A stretch of 64,000 nucleotides of DNA, from contig OY987271.1 of the NCBI GenBank assembly GCA_963920665.1, positions 10,791,350-10,855,349 of the forward strand, written 5' to 3'. This DNA comes from Straminergon stramineum (lineage: Eukaryota; Streptophyta; Bryopsida; Hypnales; Calliergonaceae). Below the pieces are notes generated by a model. That model was not told where the DNA came from, ran no database searches, and was given only the letters and a program-made list of their open reading frames with translations. Positions 21,885-32,124 of the stretch are shown in pieces. The position numbers were made by a program, and so were the translations under genes. How positions within the stretch are numbered: position 1 is the first letter of the stretch; each line of letters starts with the position of its first letter.

Positions 21885-24182
21885 ATGGCTACACCACCAA
21901 GAATGACCAAGGAGGAACGAGACAAGACCGGATTGCGAGCAGGGACCAAACATCGTAAGTGACTGCATGTTCTACATAACCCTGCCAAGCTTGCATTCAA
22001 GGGGTGGGACGACGTGCCTAACCCATGGACTTATGATGACTGCACCAATTACATCGAGTGGTGCCACATTGACAAGGTCTTCCTGGAAGAGCGACATAAC
22101 TTTCATAGACGCTTCCACAAGGCAAATTTGAAACATTACCTTGACAATGAGTTCAAGAACCGATGCATTGAGGTGTTCCAGGTGTTGTATGATGTCCCGA
22201 ACGTCACACGCAATGAAGTGCATCTTTTCATTGCATGAGGGGTCCATGCGGAGGTGAAGTTGAACAACAGAGTGGATTGGTCAACTTTGAAGACAATGGG
22301 GGAAAATGTCAAAATTCCTACTCCAGAGAATGGATTCATTCCAAGGGGGGTAAAAAGATACTCGGAAGGTGGTCTATCGAAAAAAACTACACAGGTTCAC
22401 GCACCACCAAACTATAACACTTCAGACTCATCTACGGACAACGACTCCGATGGATCTCATGTGCCAATTGTAGTCAACCATAGAACACAACAACAACGTG
22501 CTAAAAAGAAGAGGGCTACGCGTGCAATTGATGAGGTTTTACTAGAAAATGTTGTGGAGGAATAGGTGCCACCTACTGACGAACCAACAATAGGAATTGT
22601 CGATGTTACAACTGCTACAAACTGAATTCAGAGTTTGTTGACCGAAGTGAATGACAAGAATGTGGAATTGCATTCTTTGTATGATGATGTTAACAAATTG
22701 AGGGAAGAAATCAAAGAGAAGGACAACATCATCAATCAACAACAACTTGAGATGGAGGTACTTCAACACGCTCTTGAGGCAGCAACATTGGCCAATGCTG
22801 GTCAGGATCCACGAAGGGAAGCGCAAGGGCCTTCAAATAATTCTCAAATTCCATTGGAACATGCAAAAGTTGGTGCAACAATGGGTACTCAAGAAGATTC
22901 ATTGTCCTTCGTAGAATTACCCACGAATGTAGGTGCAGCAATACTAGTTGACCAAAGTACCCAACTAACGGACATGCTTGCAAACAATTTGAGATTGAAA
23001 AATCAATTGCATGCGTTGATGGAGCAATATTACCAATGGAAGATGGCATGCATCTTTAGTGTTGACAGAACTAGGCAAATGGTAGAAGAATTCAAAAAAA
23101 TTGACAACAATTACGACGCACACAATCAAGAGAGGGTTTTTGGTTTGACATCGTGGGCCCTAGTGGATGATCTTTTCAACATGGATGAAATGGCGACCAT
23201 CAACATTGGTGGTGGACCAACAACCATCGATTGGTCCAAACATGGTTGGGATTTCAAGAATGCAGTTGGCTCTACCATTGACCATCAAGGCAATCCATTA
23301 CTACTATGGCCAAATCCTTCAACCTTCGTGCATGATGGAACTACATGTCCCATTTGTCTTAATCCATTTGGCCCGGAAGGTGGAATGCACCTAGGCACGT
23401 GCGAACATTTGTACCACCCATTCTGCCTAATTAGCTTGATGATTATTTGCCGACGTTGTTCATTGTGCAAGGCTCCTTTCCATGAGCGCTTGTATGAGTT
23501 GTTTGGATTAGTTCCCTACATGCCACCACATTGGGAATTTAATGCTGAAAATGCCCTTGATCATTCTCAAAAGTGGGGAACAGACTTGGTGTGGAGCTGG
23601 AAATTGAACATCCATTCATTGGACAAACAAAACCTTTGTACCGAATGGGGTTGGGAAAGAGATCCGGCTCAAATTGTGGAGGTGTGCCACCACTTGGTTC
23701 CACTAAAGAACAACTTCAGCCAAGGAAGACGGAATTTTTTCTTCCAATGCTTCAATGGGCATTGGAACGAAGCTGGACAATACTTCCAATTTGGACCTCA
23801 TCCTCGTGGATGGTTATGGGGCGTTGATGGAGTTCGCATTACTGACGACAATGGGATGTGGATGGGGGAAGACATTGGCATGCCAGACCCTACTAAACTT
23901 GCATAACTATCGAAGTCAGAGTGGCGAGAAACCTTTCGAAATGAAGGGATGGACTATTTGTTGGAACAGCATAGCCCGGGAACTCTCCAATGTCTTGAGA
24001 GCCTCAAACAATCACAAATATTGAAGGCTATATTAGAGGAAGATGGACCAGCAAGGAGAACTCGATCCGCAGTTCGTAGACTTTGTTTGGGCTCAGATGA
24101 AGACCTTCCAGTCTGCGCCGAGACACATGACAATGAGGCTGGACCAAGTGGTAGTGCAAGTAGTCCAATGAACATTGACTAG
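21885..24182 (+). pseudogene. Coiled-coil/RING-H2 protein gene of the hAT element, five in-frame stops
   Basis: A single frame of 765 codons runs from ATG at 21885 (context AAAAATGGC) to TAG at 24180. It has a basic N-terminus, then a segment FKGWDDVPNPWTYDD..EWCHIDK, a Ser/Asp-rich linker, a coiled coil at about 251-300 (heptads in VNKLREEIKEKDNIINQQQL), and a RING finger from Cys488: C-P-I-C, then C-E-H-L-Y-H-P-F-C, then C-S-L-C. This is the C3H2C3 (RING-H2) arrangement, which normally binds two zincs and acts as a ubiquitin E3 ligase. A Trp-rich C-terminal region follows (HPRGWLWGVDG). In-frame stops lie at codons 26, 118, 227, 247 and 674 (TGA, TGA, TAG, TGA, TAA), all explained by C-to-T. 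There is no frameshift or intron. The substrate and the role for the element are unknown. Confidence 0.78.
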
Positions 24183-24330
24183 ATATAGTTTAGAGTGTTT
24201 TAGCTAGTGAGCTTAGGTTTTCTTAGAAGACTTACTTTCCTAGCATTATATAGGCTTATATACTTTCCTACTTTATATTACACTATGCATATGAAATATA
24301 TATGATTTTGTTTTGAATGGTTTTGCCCAA
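24183..24330. other. 3' flank of the RING gene
   Basis: AT-rich DNA directly after the RING stop, with several TATATA/AATAAA-like stretches (such as ATGAAATATATATG). No distinct terminator was assigned. Confidence 0.3.
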
Positions 24331-26040
24331 ATTGACTTCGTTTATTTTTTGCACATACTCATTTGAAACGACTTGTCGACTTCATACATATTAAAATTAT
24401 TTATACCATGAAATGAAATGTCATTGAAATGGAGTAAAATTCATTCCCAATTTCCAATCAATGAATAAAATTAGGGAAGGACCACAAATGTCATTTAATA
24501 GGAAAAAAAAGCTTTTGAAATGTCGTTAATGCAAAGGAAATAAGGAATGATGTAACCCAAAAAAAAATGGGATGGTAATAGGTACATATTTAATTACAAA
24601 ATACTGAAATAGGCAAAGGAATGATGGAGAAAAGCAAAAAATAGGGAAAGAATGATATACCAAAAAATAAATGGCATTGAGTTGGGATAGAATGATCTTG
24701 CAAATCAAGCCCCAAAAAATTAGAATGGGTTTAGGGAATACAAAAATTAAATGCACTTGGGTTGAGATGGAGCAATTTGCTAATCAAGTACAAAAAAATT
24801 AGGAAGGGAATAATAATGCCATTTAGTTCTTGTATAACTTGGGATGAAACAATTTTGCTAATCAAGCAAAAAAAATCAGAAAGGGAATGAATCCTACCAA
24901 AAAAATGGCATGGAAGTGTATTGTTATCCGAAGAACCAAAAATTGGGAAAGGTAAATAGGAATCATTAAATTGGGATGGAAATAGGTACATATCCAATAA
25001 AATGGTTACCAAAAAATGACCATAAAATAAAATTGAAAACTTTAAATTAGGGAAGGAAGTAAAATGTCTTTGAGTTAGAATAGGATTTAATAAATAAAAA
25101 AGTTAGTGAAAAAAATGAAATGTCATTGAATTGGATTAGGATTCAATAGGGATAAAATTTAGGTAAGGAAATGAAATGTCATTGAGTTGAAATAGGATTC
25201 AAATATTCAATGATAAAAATAATTAGGTGAAGAAATGTAATGTCATTGAATTGGAATAGGATTTAATGATAAAAACATTTAGGGAATGAAATTAAATGTC
25301 ATTGAATTGGAGTAGGATTCATTTCCAATCAATGACGAAAACTAGGGAAGGGAAAGAAATGTCAATCCATTGGAATGTAAGTGCATTTTAAATGTTAATA
25401 AAAGAAAACAAATGTGAAAGAGATATCAAACAAATCTTATTTTTGATTACCTATTTTTTCATATGAGAAATGGGAAGTGAATGGAAAGACTCCAATTTGG
25501 TACCATAAAAAACATTTATTATTGAGTTGGGATGGAAGAATTTTGCTAATGAGTAAAAAAAATAGGAAAGGGAATGATGGAACAAAAAAAAGCTTGCTTA
25601 AAGTTGGAATAAAAGAGTTTTAGGAATAAATGAAGGAAAAAAAATGGAAAGCAAAAAAAATAGGAAAGGAAATGACACAACAAATAAATATTGGCATGGA
25701 GTTGGAATAAAAGAGTTTTAGGAATTAATGAAGAAAAAAAATAGGAAAGCAAAAGAAAATAGGAAAGGAAGTGAGTTGGATGAATAAATATTGGCATGGA
25801 GTTCAAATTAAAGGGTTTTAGGAATTAATGAAGAAAAAAATGGTGGAACAAAAAACAGAGGGCAAGTAGTTGAAATGGAAGTGTTTAAAGAGTTCATGAA
25901 GCCAAAAAGAAAATTGAATGATTTACAAAAAAATTAATGGCATTGAGGTGGGATGGAAGAGTTTTAGGAATGAAGCCCCCCAAGATAGGAAAGGGAATGA
26001 TGGAATTAAAAATTCAAGTGACGAATTGAAGGCCTAGAAT
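24331..26040. repeat. Degenerate AT-rich repeat array (plus orientation), block 1
   Basis: The array is built from diverged copies of a unit reading roughly GGCATTGAGTTGGGATGGAA, GAGTTTTAGGAATGAAG, AAAAAAATAGGAAAGGGAATGATGGAAC, spaced about 70-80 bp. 24650-24950 has a close relative at 30170-30440 (same order of variant units). The open frames inside are low complexity, so no gene is claimed. Confidence 0.65.
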
Positions 26041-26229
26041 TTTTTTTTAACTCCCTACTATTTCTTTCATTTTAAACAAAATGCGGTTTTACCCTTTTAT
26101 CTAGTACACTACATTTCCAAAACATTTCCTAAATATTTCATCAAAGTGTCCTAAACACTTTAGAATTTAGAGTCTTTTTTTTACACCCTAAACTATTTGT
26201 TGGTTCAAAGTAGTTTGAAGTGTTACAAG

Positions 26230-26995
26230 AAGTAAGGAAAAACATTTTCCACCACAACGAAGGGGACATGCTCTTCCATGAAGTTTCTTCCAAATCTTAG
26301 TCAGTGGAGCTCTTTATTTGGCATCTTGCTTTCATTGTCTTGTCGGAATCCAAAACAAGTTGTTTAGGCTATAATTAATGGTTCCCCCGCTCCAAAAAAA
26401 GGAAGGATTGAAGGATGTCAAGCCCAAGCGCATTTCAAAGTCCTGCCTCCTATGCTGGACGAGCACGTCCACGCCTTGGAGTCCGCACTCTGACTTCAAG
26501 TCTGCGCCTTGACTTCAAGTCCACGCCCTGGAGTCCGCGCCCTGACTTCAAGTCCACACTATGGAGTTTGTGATTCAACTGCACTCTCTCAAGTTCTTCC
26601 ACCTCTGTGAATTGTCCGCCCTAGAGTCCGCACCCTACATCCGCGCCCTGACACAGCCCATTCAACGAAAACATTTGTGAGAGAAAGCATTCTTGTCTCT
26701 CCACGAATATGAGGACTCTAAAGCAAGGTGTGACAGCATTTAATGTTTCCTTCTTTCCATGAAAAGGGGGGACACCATCTTCTAAGACCATTAAATAGGA
26801 AGAAGGAGGGATCCCATGTCCAGTGCATCCCCATGTGCGCACCCACATTTCTGTAGTGGAGTTTCGCCCTGGAGTCTGCGCCCTAACTTCAAGTCCCCAC
26901 CCTCACTTGGAGTCCCCGCCTTGGAGTCCCCGCCATATGATGACGTCCACGCCCTGAGTAGCGCCAACGTAGTGAAGTTCCACCCTCCAACTTCT
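26230..26995. repeat. GC-rich cassette, upstream copy of an internal direct duplication
   Basis: 26255-26880 is nearly identical to 31077-31650: shared are CATGCTCTTCCATGAAGTTT, the CGAAAACATTTGTGAGAGAA block and the following repeats. Both end in GC-rich repeats of GAGTCCGCGCCCTG / TCAAGTCCACGCCCTG type. The downstream copy leads into the transposase promoter; this upstream copy has no transposase gene behind it, so it looks like a duplicated promoter region. Sequence between 26041 and 26229 is plain AT-rich DNA. Confidence 0.75.
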
Positions 26996-28509
26996 TGAAT
27001 TATTGTGGCCAAGGGTTTCAAGAGTGCAAGGTTTAGACAACCCGGGTGGGTGGGAGGGACATCCCAAATAGGGCCTTTTCTAGAAATAACAAACAAATCA
27101 TAATCCAAAAAGTACATAATAGAACATAGATAGTATAAAGCAAAATGGAGATCACTCACATCAGCCATCAAACTATCAAAACCCACCAAATAAACATAAT
27201 ACCACTCAATAAACTTTTGTAAAGAAGTATTAAGTACAAAGTACCAAATAAAGGTCACAACATCATTATATGGTACACACAATATATATGTCAAGTCATA
27301 AATAGCTACTCATGCTGTAAAATAAATCTTTGTAAACAAGAAGTGATTTAGAGTCCCAAATAAAAAGAATTTGTTGCCAAAGTCCTTGGATAGAGCCGCC
27401 ATAAAGATTTAACCAAAGAGGTTGTGGACCTCACCTGTCCCCATAACAAACCAAACATCGGAATCTTAGTAAGTCATAGACAAGGTGTCTACAGCCCACA
27501 ACTACGTGTTATAGCAGTCACAAAAGATAAATCAATAGGCAACGCTCAAAACTACACATAAGAAAATGAACAACAAATAAATCCTAGCCTAACACATTGT
27601 GCACCATAGATGACCTGTGTAGACACCATCCTAATCCTCACTCCCACCAACCGTAGTCACTTCCAAAACCTTGTAAGAGCCAACAATACCAAATTGTGAA
27701 GGCTCAAGGGTAGTTTCAATCTCTTATATATTAGCCATAACAGAGTTCAGTCAAGGCTAAGTCAAGTCCATGCCTTGGGCTTCAAAGAAACGTGCCTTGA
27801 ATCCCAACCACCCATAGGCCCCAAGAATTAATGACTTGGTTTCTAGGGATAAAAAATTAGCCAAGTCAGGCAGACTTGATCTAGAAGGAACCCTCAAATT
27901 AGGAAAAAATCAATTCCCCATAATCCAAGGATTTTTTAAGGACCACAAATAGCCAACCATCATAGCACTAGTATAGTACCCCCTATGATGTGCCAGACAA
28001 GCCTATGATGACAACCAATGAAGCTACAAACACTAGTCAAGTCAAATTGACAAATGTCCTTCCATTCAACATGGAAGCTTCTAATAATCTCCTTACCCAT
28101 AACCAAGTGTAAAAAACTCTCGTATGGTATAGAAGATGCCAGGTGATACCAATCAATTTTCCATGGCTAGAAAAAGAATAATATAGACCCATCAAAAGAA
28201 AAAGTCCATATTTCATAGAATAGTGTCAAAGTGTAAAAAAACCCCAATGGCAATTTAGAAAGAAACAAACCTAAGGAAAGTAAGACTTACGGGAGGGATG
28301 GGAGGGGCATATCAATAAATTCCAATGGTAAGTGTATAAAACATAACCCACCATAGAAGAGAACCAAAAAATACCCATAAAAATATATTGGACATTAAAT
28401 AGTAATAGAATTTTATACAAGGCCATCCCTCTTATAAAAAACAAATGTGCTACAAAAGGAGTGCCAACACCATTTCTTTTGTAAAACCAAAATATATAAT
28501 GTGCAAAGA
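26996..28509. other. Internal region of the hAT element without a recognised gene
   Basis: Less repetitive than its surroundings. Minus-strand frames at about 26999-27294, and a stretch near 27940-28180 that includes a run such as WYHLASSIPYESFLHLVMGK, look faintly protein-like but are broken by stops within a few hundred bases and match no family I know. This could be a decayed fourth gene or captured host DNA. Confidence 0.3.
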
Positions 28510-28560
28510 CTGAGGGTTTAGGGTTTAGGGTATAGGGTTTGAGTTAATGGCTTAGGGTTG
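28510..28560 (+). repeat. Short telomere-like repeat (TTTAGGG variants)
   Basis: About four to five imperfect AGGGTTT units (GGGTTTAGGGTTTAGGGTAT, then GGGTTTGAG and later CTTAGGGTTG). TTTAGGG is the plant telomere unit. The patch is too short and internal to be a telomere; it is a minor interstitial patch. Confidence 0.6.
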
Positions 28561-28784
28561 AATTAAATAACAAATAGATGTAGCAATTACCTTTAGAAAA
28601 GAAACCTTCTCATGCATTGAAATCAATATAACTTGTAAGTTCATGTGAAAATTAATTTCTTGTACCAATGATTCGTAATCATAGATTGGCATTCACAATC
28701 ATTCTATTTCAATTTAACTTGTACGTTCAATTAAGCAACAATCCCTTGTGCCAAGTAATAAAAAAAATGAATCCCTTTACATTT

Positions 28785-28884
28785 TTTTTTTTTTAACAAA
28801 TGGAAAGAACCATTGCATAAAAAAAATACACAACATGCCAAGCCACAAAGGCTAGACAATGAAGAGATATGAGCAAAAACAAAC
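28785..28884 (-). mobile_element. 5'-truncated non-LTR retroposon tail
   Basis: On the minus strand a 100-bp insert ends with a long poly(A) run. It is flanked by a 15-bp direct repeat, AATCCCTTTACATTT, at 28770-28784 and 28885-28899. Its body (minus strand: GCCTTTGTGGCTTGGCATG, then TGCAATGGTTC, then CCATTTGTT) resembles the insert at 58176-58261, so both are 3' ends of one LINE or SINE family. It lies inside the hAT element and therefore inserted after that element existed. Confidence 0.75.
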
Positions 28885-28899
28885 AATCCCTTTACATTT

Positions 28900-29690
28900 A
28901 GAAGAAAATGTAACTTGTAATTTCTCGTTTCCGAAATAAATTTCTTTTAGTTAATATGCCTCAAATTGAATCCTTTATTACGAATAATGGATTTGAAGAA
29001 ATAAAACCTATGGGTTCATTAATAAAATTCATTCTATCAATTATTCCAAAAACACTTATACCAAGCATTTTCAAATATTAGTCCCTTCACGTGAATCCAA
29101 AAGAATTGAAGATTTGAGCTTCCATTCAAAAACCATCCCTTCTAGCTATTTTTTTTAGAAATGGTTCCCTTCCAAGTTATCCAACCCCCCAAAATGGCAT
29201 TGACTTCAAATGTAAGTGCTTTGAAATTCAATGACCCTAACGAGGGATGGGGTCACCCAAACTTTTGTAAATTTAATTTTGGTATGATTCAAAACTTTAG
29301 TTACAAGTTAGAATGTTTGAGCCTAAGGGCCTAAATCCCAAACATAAATACTTGAATTTGTTTTTTTGCTAAAATATAATTCTAGCAAAGAAAAACGGGG
29401 AGAAAGAAATCCAAGGAAGAGAATTCAAGGCAAGCAGGGAATCCAAGGGTAGGATATAAGGCCCTACAATTCTATTTTATACAAAATTGGGACCTAAATG
29501 GATAGGAAATTTTTTTTTGACCATTTTCCTTTTTATTAAAGAGTCTTTTGGCCCATGTACTACAAACAAATGGGTTAAATTTTTCTACTCAAGATTTAAT
29601 GCAAAGTATCCATTGTCATTCTTGATTTTCTAATGCATGTGATGGCCTTTAACTTCATATTTTTTTTATTATCTATTTTTTTATGACATG
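28900..29690. other. AT-rich noncoding DNA within the hAT element
   Basis: No gene, terminal repeats or clear similarity to the other blocks of the window were found. It contains a few short homopolymer runs. Confidence 0.4.
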
Positions 29691-31060
29691 TGAAGAGAAT
29701 GGAAATGTATTGTAAAAAAATTTATCATTGAGTTGGAATGGAGTTGGGATGGAGTGACCCTAAAGATTTAATGCAAGGTGTCAATTGCCAATGTTGATTT
29801 CCTAATGCATATGATAGTCTTTAACCTCAATTTTTTTTCTTACCTATTTTGTGTATATGACATGCAAAGAGAATGGAATGACTTCAATTTGATACTGTAA
29901 AAATAATTTATCATTGAGTTGGGATACTACAAAACTAAATGGCCTTGACTTGGAATGTAAGAGTTTTGCTAATCAAGCCAAAAAAAATAGGGAGTGAATG
30001 ATATACGAAAAATAAAGTGCATTGAGGTGGGATGGAACAATTTTGCTAATCAAGCCAAAAAAAACTAGGGAGGGAATGATATACAAAAATAAAGGGCATT
30101 GGGATGGCATGGGATAATGTTGCAAATGAAGCCCAAAAAAAATTAGGAAGTAAATGATATACTAAAAAATAAATGTCATTGAGTTGGGATAGAATAATCT
30201 TGCAAATCAAACCAAAAAAAATTAGAAAGGATTTAGGGAATACAAAAATTAAATCATTTCAATGGCCTTGGGGCTTGGGTTGGAATGGAGCAATTTTGCT
30301 AATCAAACCCAAAAAAACTAGGAAGGGAATAATAATGCCATTTAGTTTTTGTATAACTTGGGATGGAACAACTTTCCTAATCAAGCAAATAAAATAGGAA
30401 AGGGAATTAATCCACCCCCAAAAAATGTCATGGAAGTGTTTAGGAATCCAAAGCCAAAAAAATAGGAAAGGGAATGGTGGAACAAAAAACAAATGGCATT
30501 TAGTTGAAATGGAAGTGTTTAAGGAGTTCATGATGCCAAAAAAAAAAGAATGGCATTGAGGTGGGATGGAAGAGTTTTAGGAATGAAGCAAACACAAAAA
30601 AAAAGGAAGGATAATGATGGAACAAAAAATTAATGGCTTTGAATTGGGGTGGGAGAACTTTAGGAAATAAGCAAAAATGAAATAGGAAAGGGAATGATTC
30701 AACAAATAAAGATCGGCATGGAGTTGAAAGAAAACTAGAAAAGAGTCTTGCTAAATAATGAAGCAAAACAAAATAGAAAAGGAGATGATTCAACAAATAA
30801 AAAAAAACTATGAATTGGGATGGGAGAGTTTTAGGAATGATCCAAAAAAATAGGGAAAAGGAATGATGGACCAAAAAATGAACATTTGGCTTTGAGTTGG
30901 GATGGGAGAGTTTTAGAAACAAAATAGAAGAAAGAATGATTCAACCAAAAGAAAAAAAATTAGTATAAGTTGGAATGTGAGAGTTTTAGGAATGAAGCCA
31001 AAAAAATAGGAGAGAATGATCCAAACGCAAATTAATGGCATAGAGTTGGGATGGGAGAGC
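29691..31060. repeat. Degenerate AT-rich repeat array (plus orientation), block 2
   Basis: Same type of units as 24331-26040. 29990-30440 parallels 24640-24960 in unit order, which makes this part of the internal direct duplication that continues into the GC-rich cassette at 31077. Open frames are low complexity and not taken as genes. Confidence 0.65.
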
Positions 31061-31870
31061 TTTGCTAACATCTTTCACCACAATGAAGGGGACATGCTCT
31101 TCCATGAAGTTTCTTCCAAATCTTAGTCAGTGGAGCTCTTTATTTGGCATCTTGCTTTCATTGTCTTGTCGGAATCCAAAACAAGTTGTTCATGCTATAA
31201 TTAATGGTTCCCCCGCTCCAAAAAAAAGAAGGATTGAAGGATGTCAAGCCCAAGCGCATTTCAAAGTCTTGCCTCTTGTGCTGGACGAGCACGTCCATGC
31301 CTTGGAGTCCGCGCCCTGACTTCAAGTCCACACTATGGAGTCTGTGATTCAACTGCGCTCTCTCAAGTTCTTCCGCCTCTGTTAATTGTCCGCCCTAGAG
31401 TCCGTGCCTTGTGTCCATGCCCTAACACAGCCCATTCAGCGAAAACATTTGTGAGAGAAAGCATTCTTGTCTCTCCACGAATATGAGGACTCTAAAGCAA
31501 GGTGTGACAGCATTTAATGTTTCCTTCTTTCCATGAAAAGGGGGGACACCATCTTCTAAGACCATTAAATAGGAAGAAGGAGGGATCCCATGCCCAGTGC
31601 ATCCCCATGTGCGCACCCACATTTCTGTAGTGGAGTTTCACCCTGGAGTCCGCGCCCTGTTATGGAGTCCGCGCCTTGAAGTCCATGCCCTGTGATGACG
31701 TACACACCCTGGAGTCCGCGCCCTACCTTCCTGTTTGCGCCTTGATGCCAGGGATTCAAGTGTGCGTTGTGAACGTCCTCCAAAAATTCTCAGAGTGTGC
31801 ATCCACGCCCTACTACCACACACATCGGTGAAGTCCACGCCCCTGCATTCCCTAAGTATATAAAGAAAAG
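31061..31870 (+). promoter_or_regulatory. GC-rich cassette and TATA promoter of the transposase gene
   Basis: 31077-31650 duplicates 26255-26880. It is followed by further GAGTCCGCGCCCTG / AAGTCCATGCCCTG units to about 31850 and a TATA box (GTATATAAAG, about 31856-31865) some 260 bp before the transposase ATG at 32125. The leader contains upstream ATGs (for example near 31956), so translation control or a leader intron is possible. The architecture matches the kinase/RING promoter. Confidence 0.65.
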
Positions 31871-32124
31871 GAAGACCCAGCATTCCCCACATTTGTCACT
31901 TGGCCTCTATCTCTTGGACTTCAATTCATTTTGAGCTCCTTGTGAGTCTACTTGGATGGCAAATGGCCCTAGTTTACTGCTGAGGTGATGTCAAAATCAG
32001 TTCCAGTAGTGGATTAGCGCTAACTACTGTTACTGATACTTTGTTCGGTATATCTACGATCTTTTTAACTTCAATACGAAGGAGGAGGAAGACATTTGGA
32101 ATTATTTGTGAACAGTTGAACGCA

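Noticed and set aside
21946..21962. Possible splice donor (GTAAGTG) at the first stop of the RING gene
   Set aside because: The frame continues as clear coding directly after the stop with no matching acceptor, and the other genes of the element are intronless; a CGA-to-TGA change is simpler.
24526..25806. Minus-strand frames resembling membrane proteins (Phe/Leu-rich)
   Set aside because: Same degenerate array read on the other strand; the hydrophobicity comes from poly-A/T runs.
28510..28560. Telomeric sequence
   Set aside because: Only four to five imperfect units inside a transposon; an interstitial patch, not a chromosome end.
30500..30922. 140-codon minus-strand frame, Phe/Ser/His rich
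   Set aside because: Translation of array block 2; the units repeat at the DNA level and the frame is not conserved in block 1.
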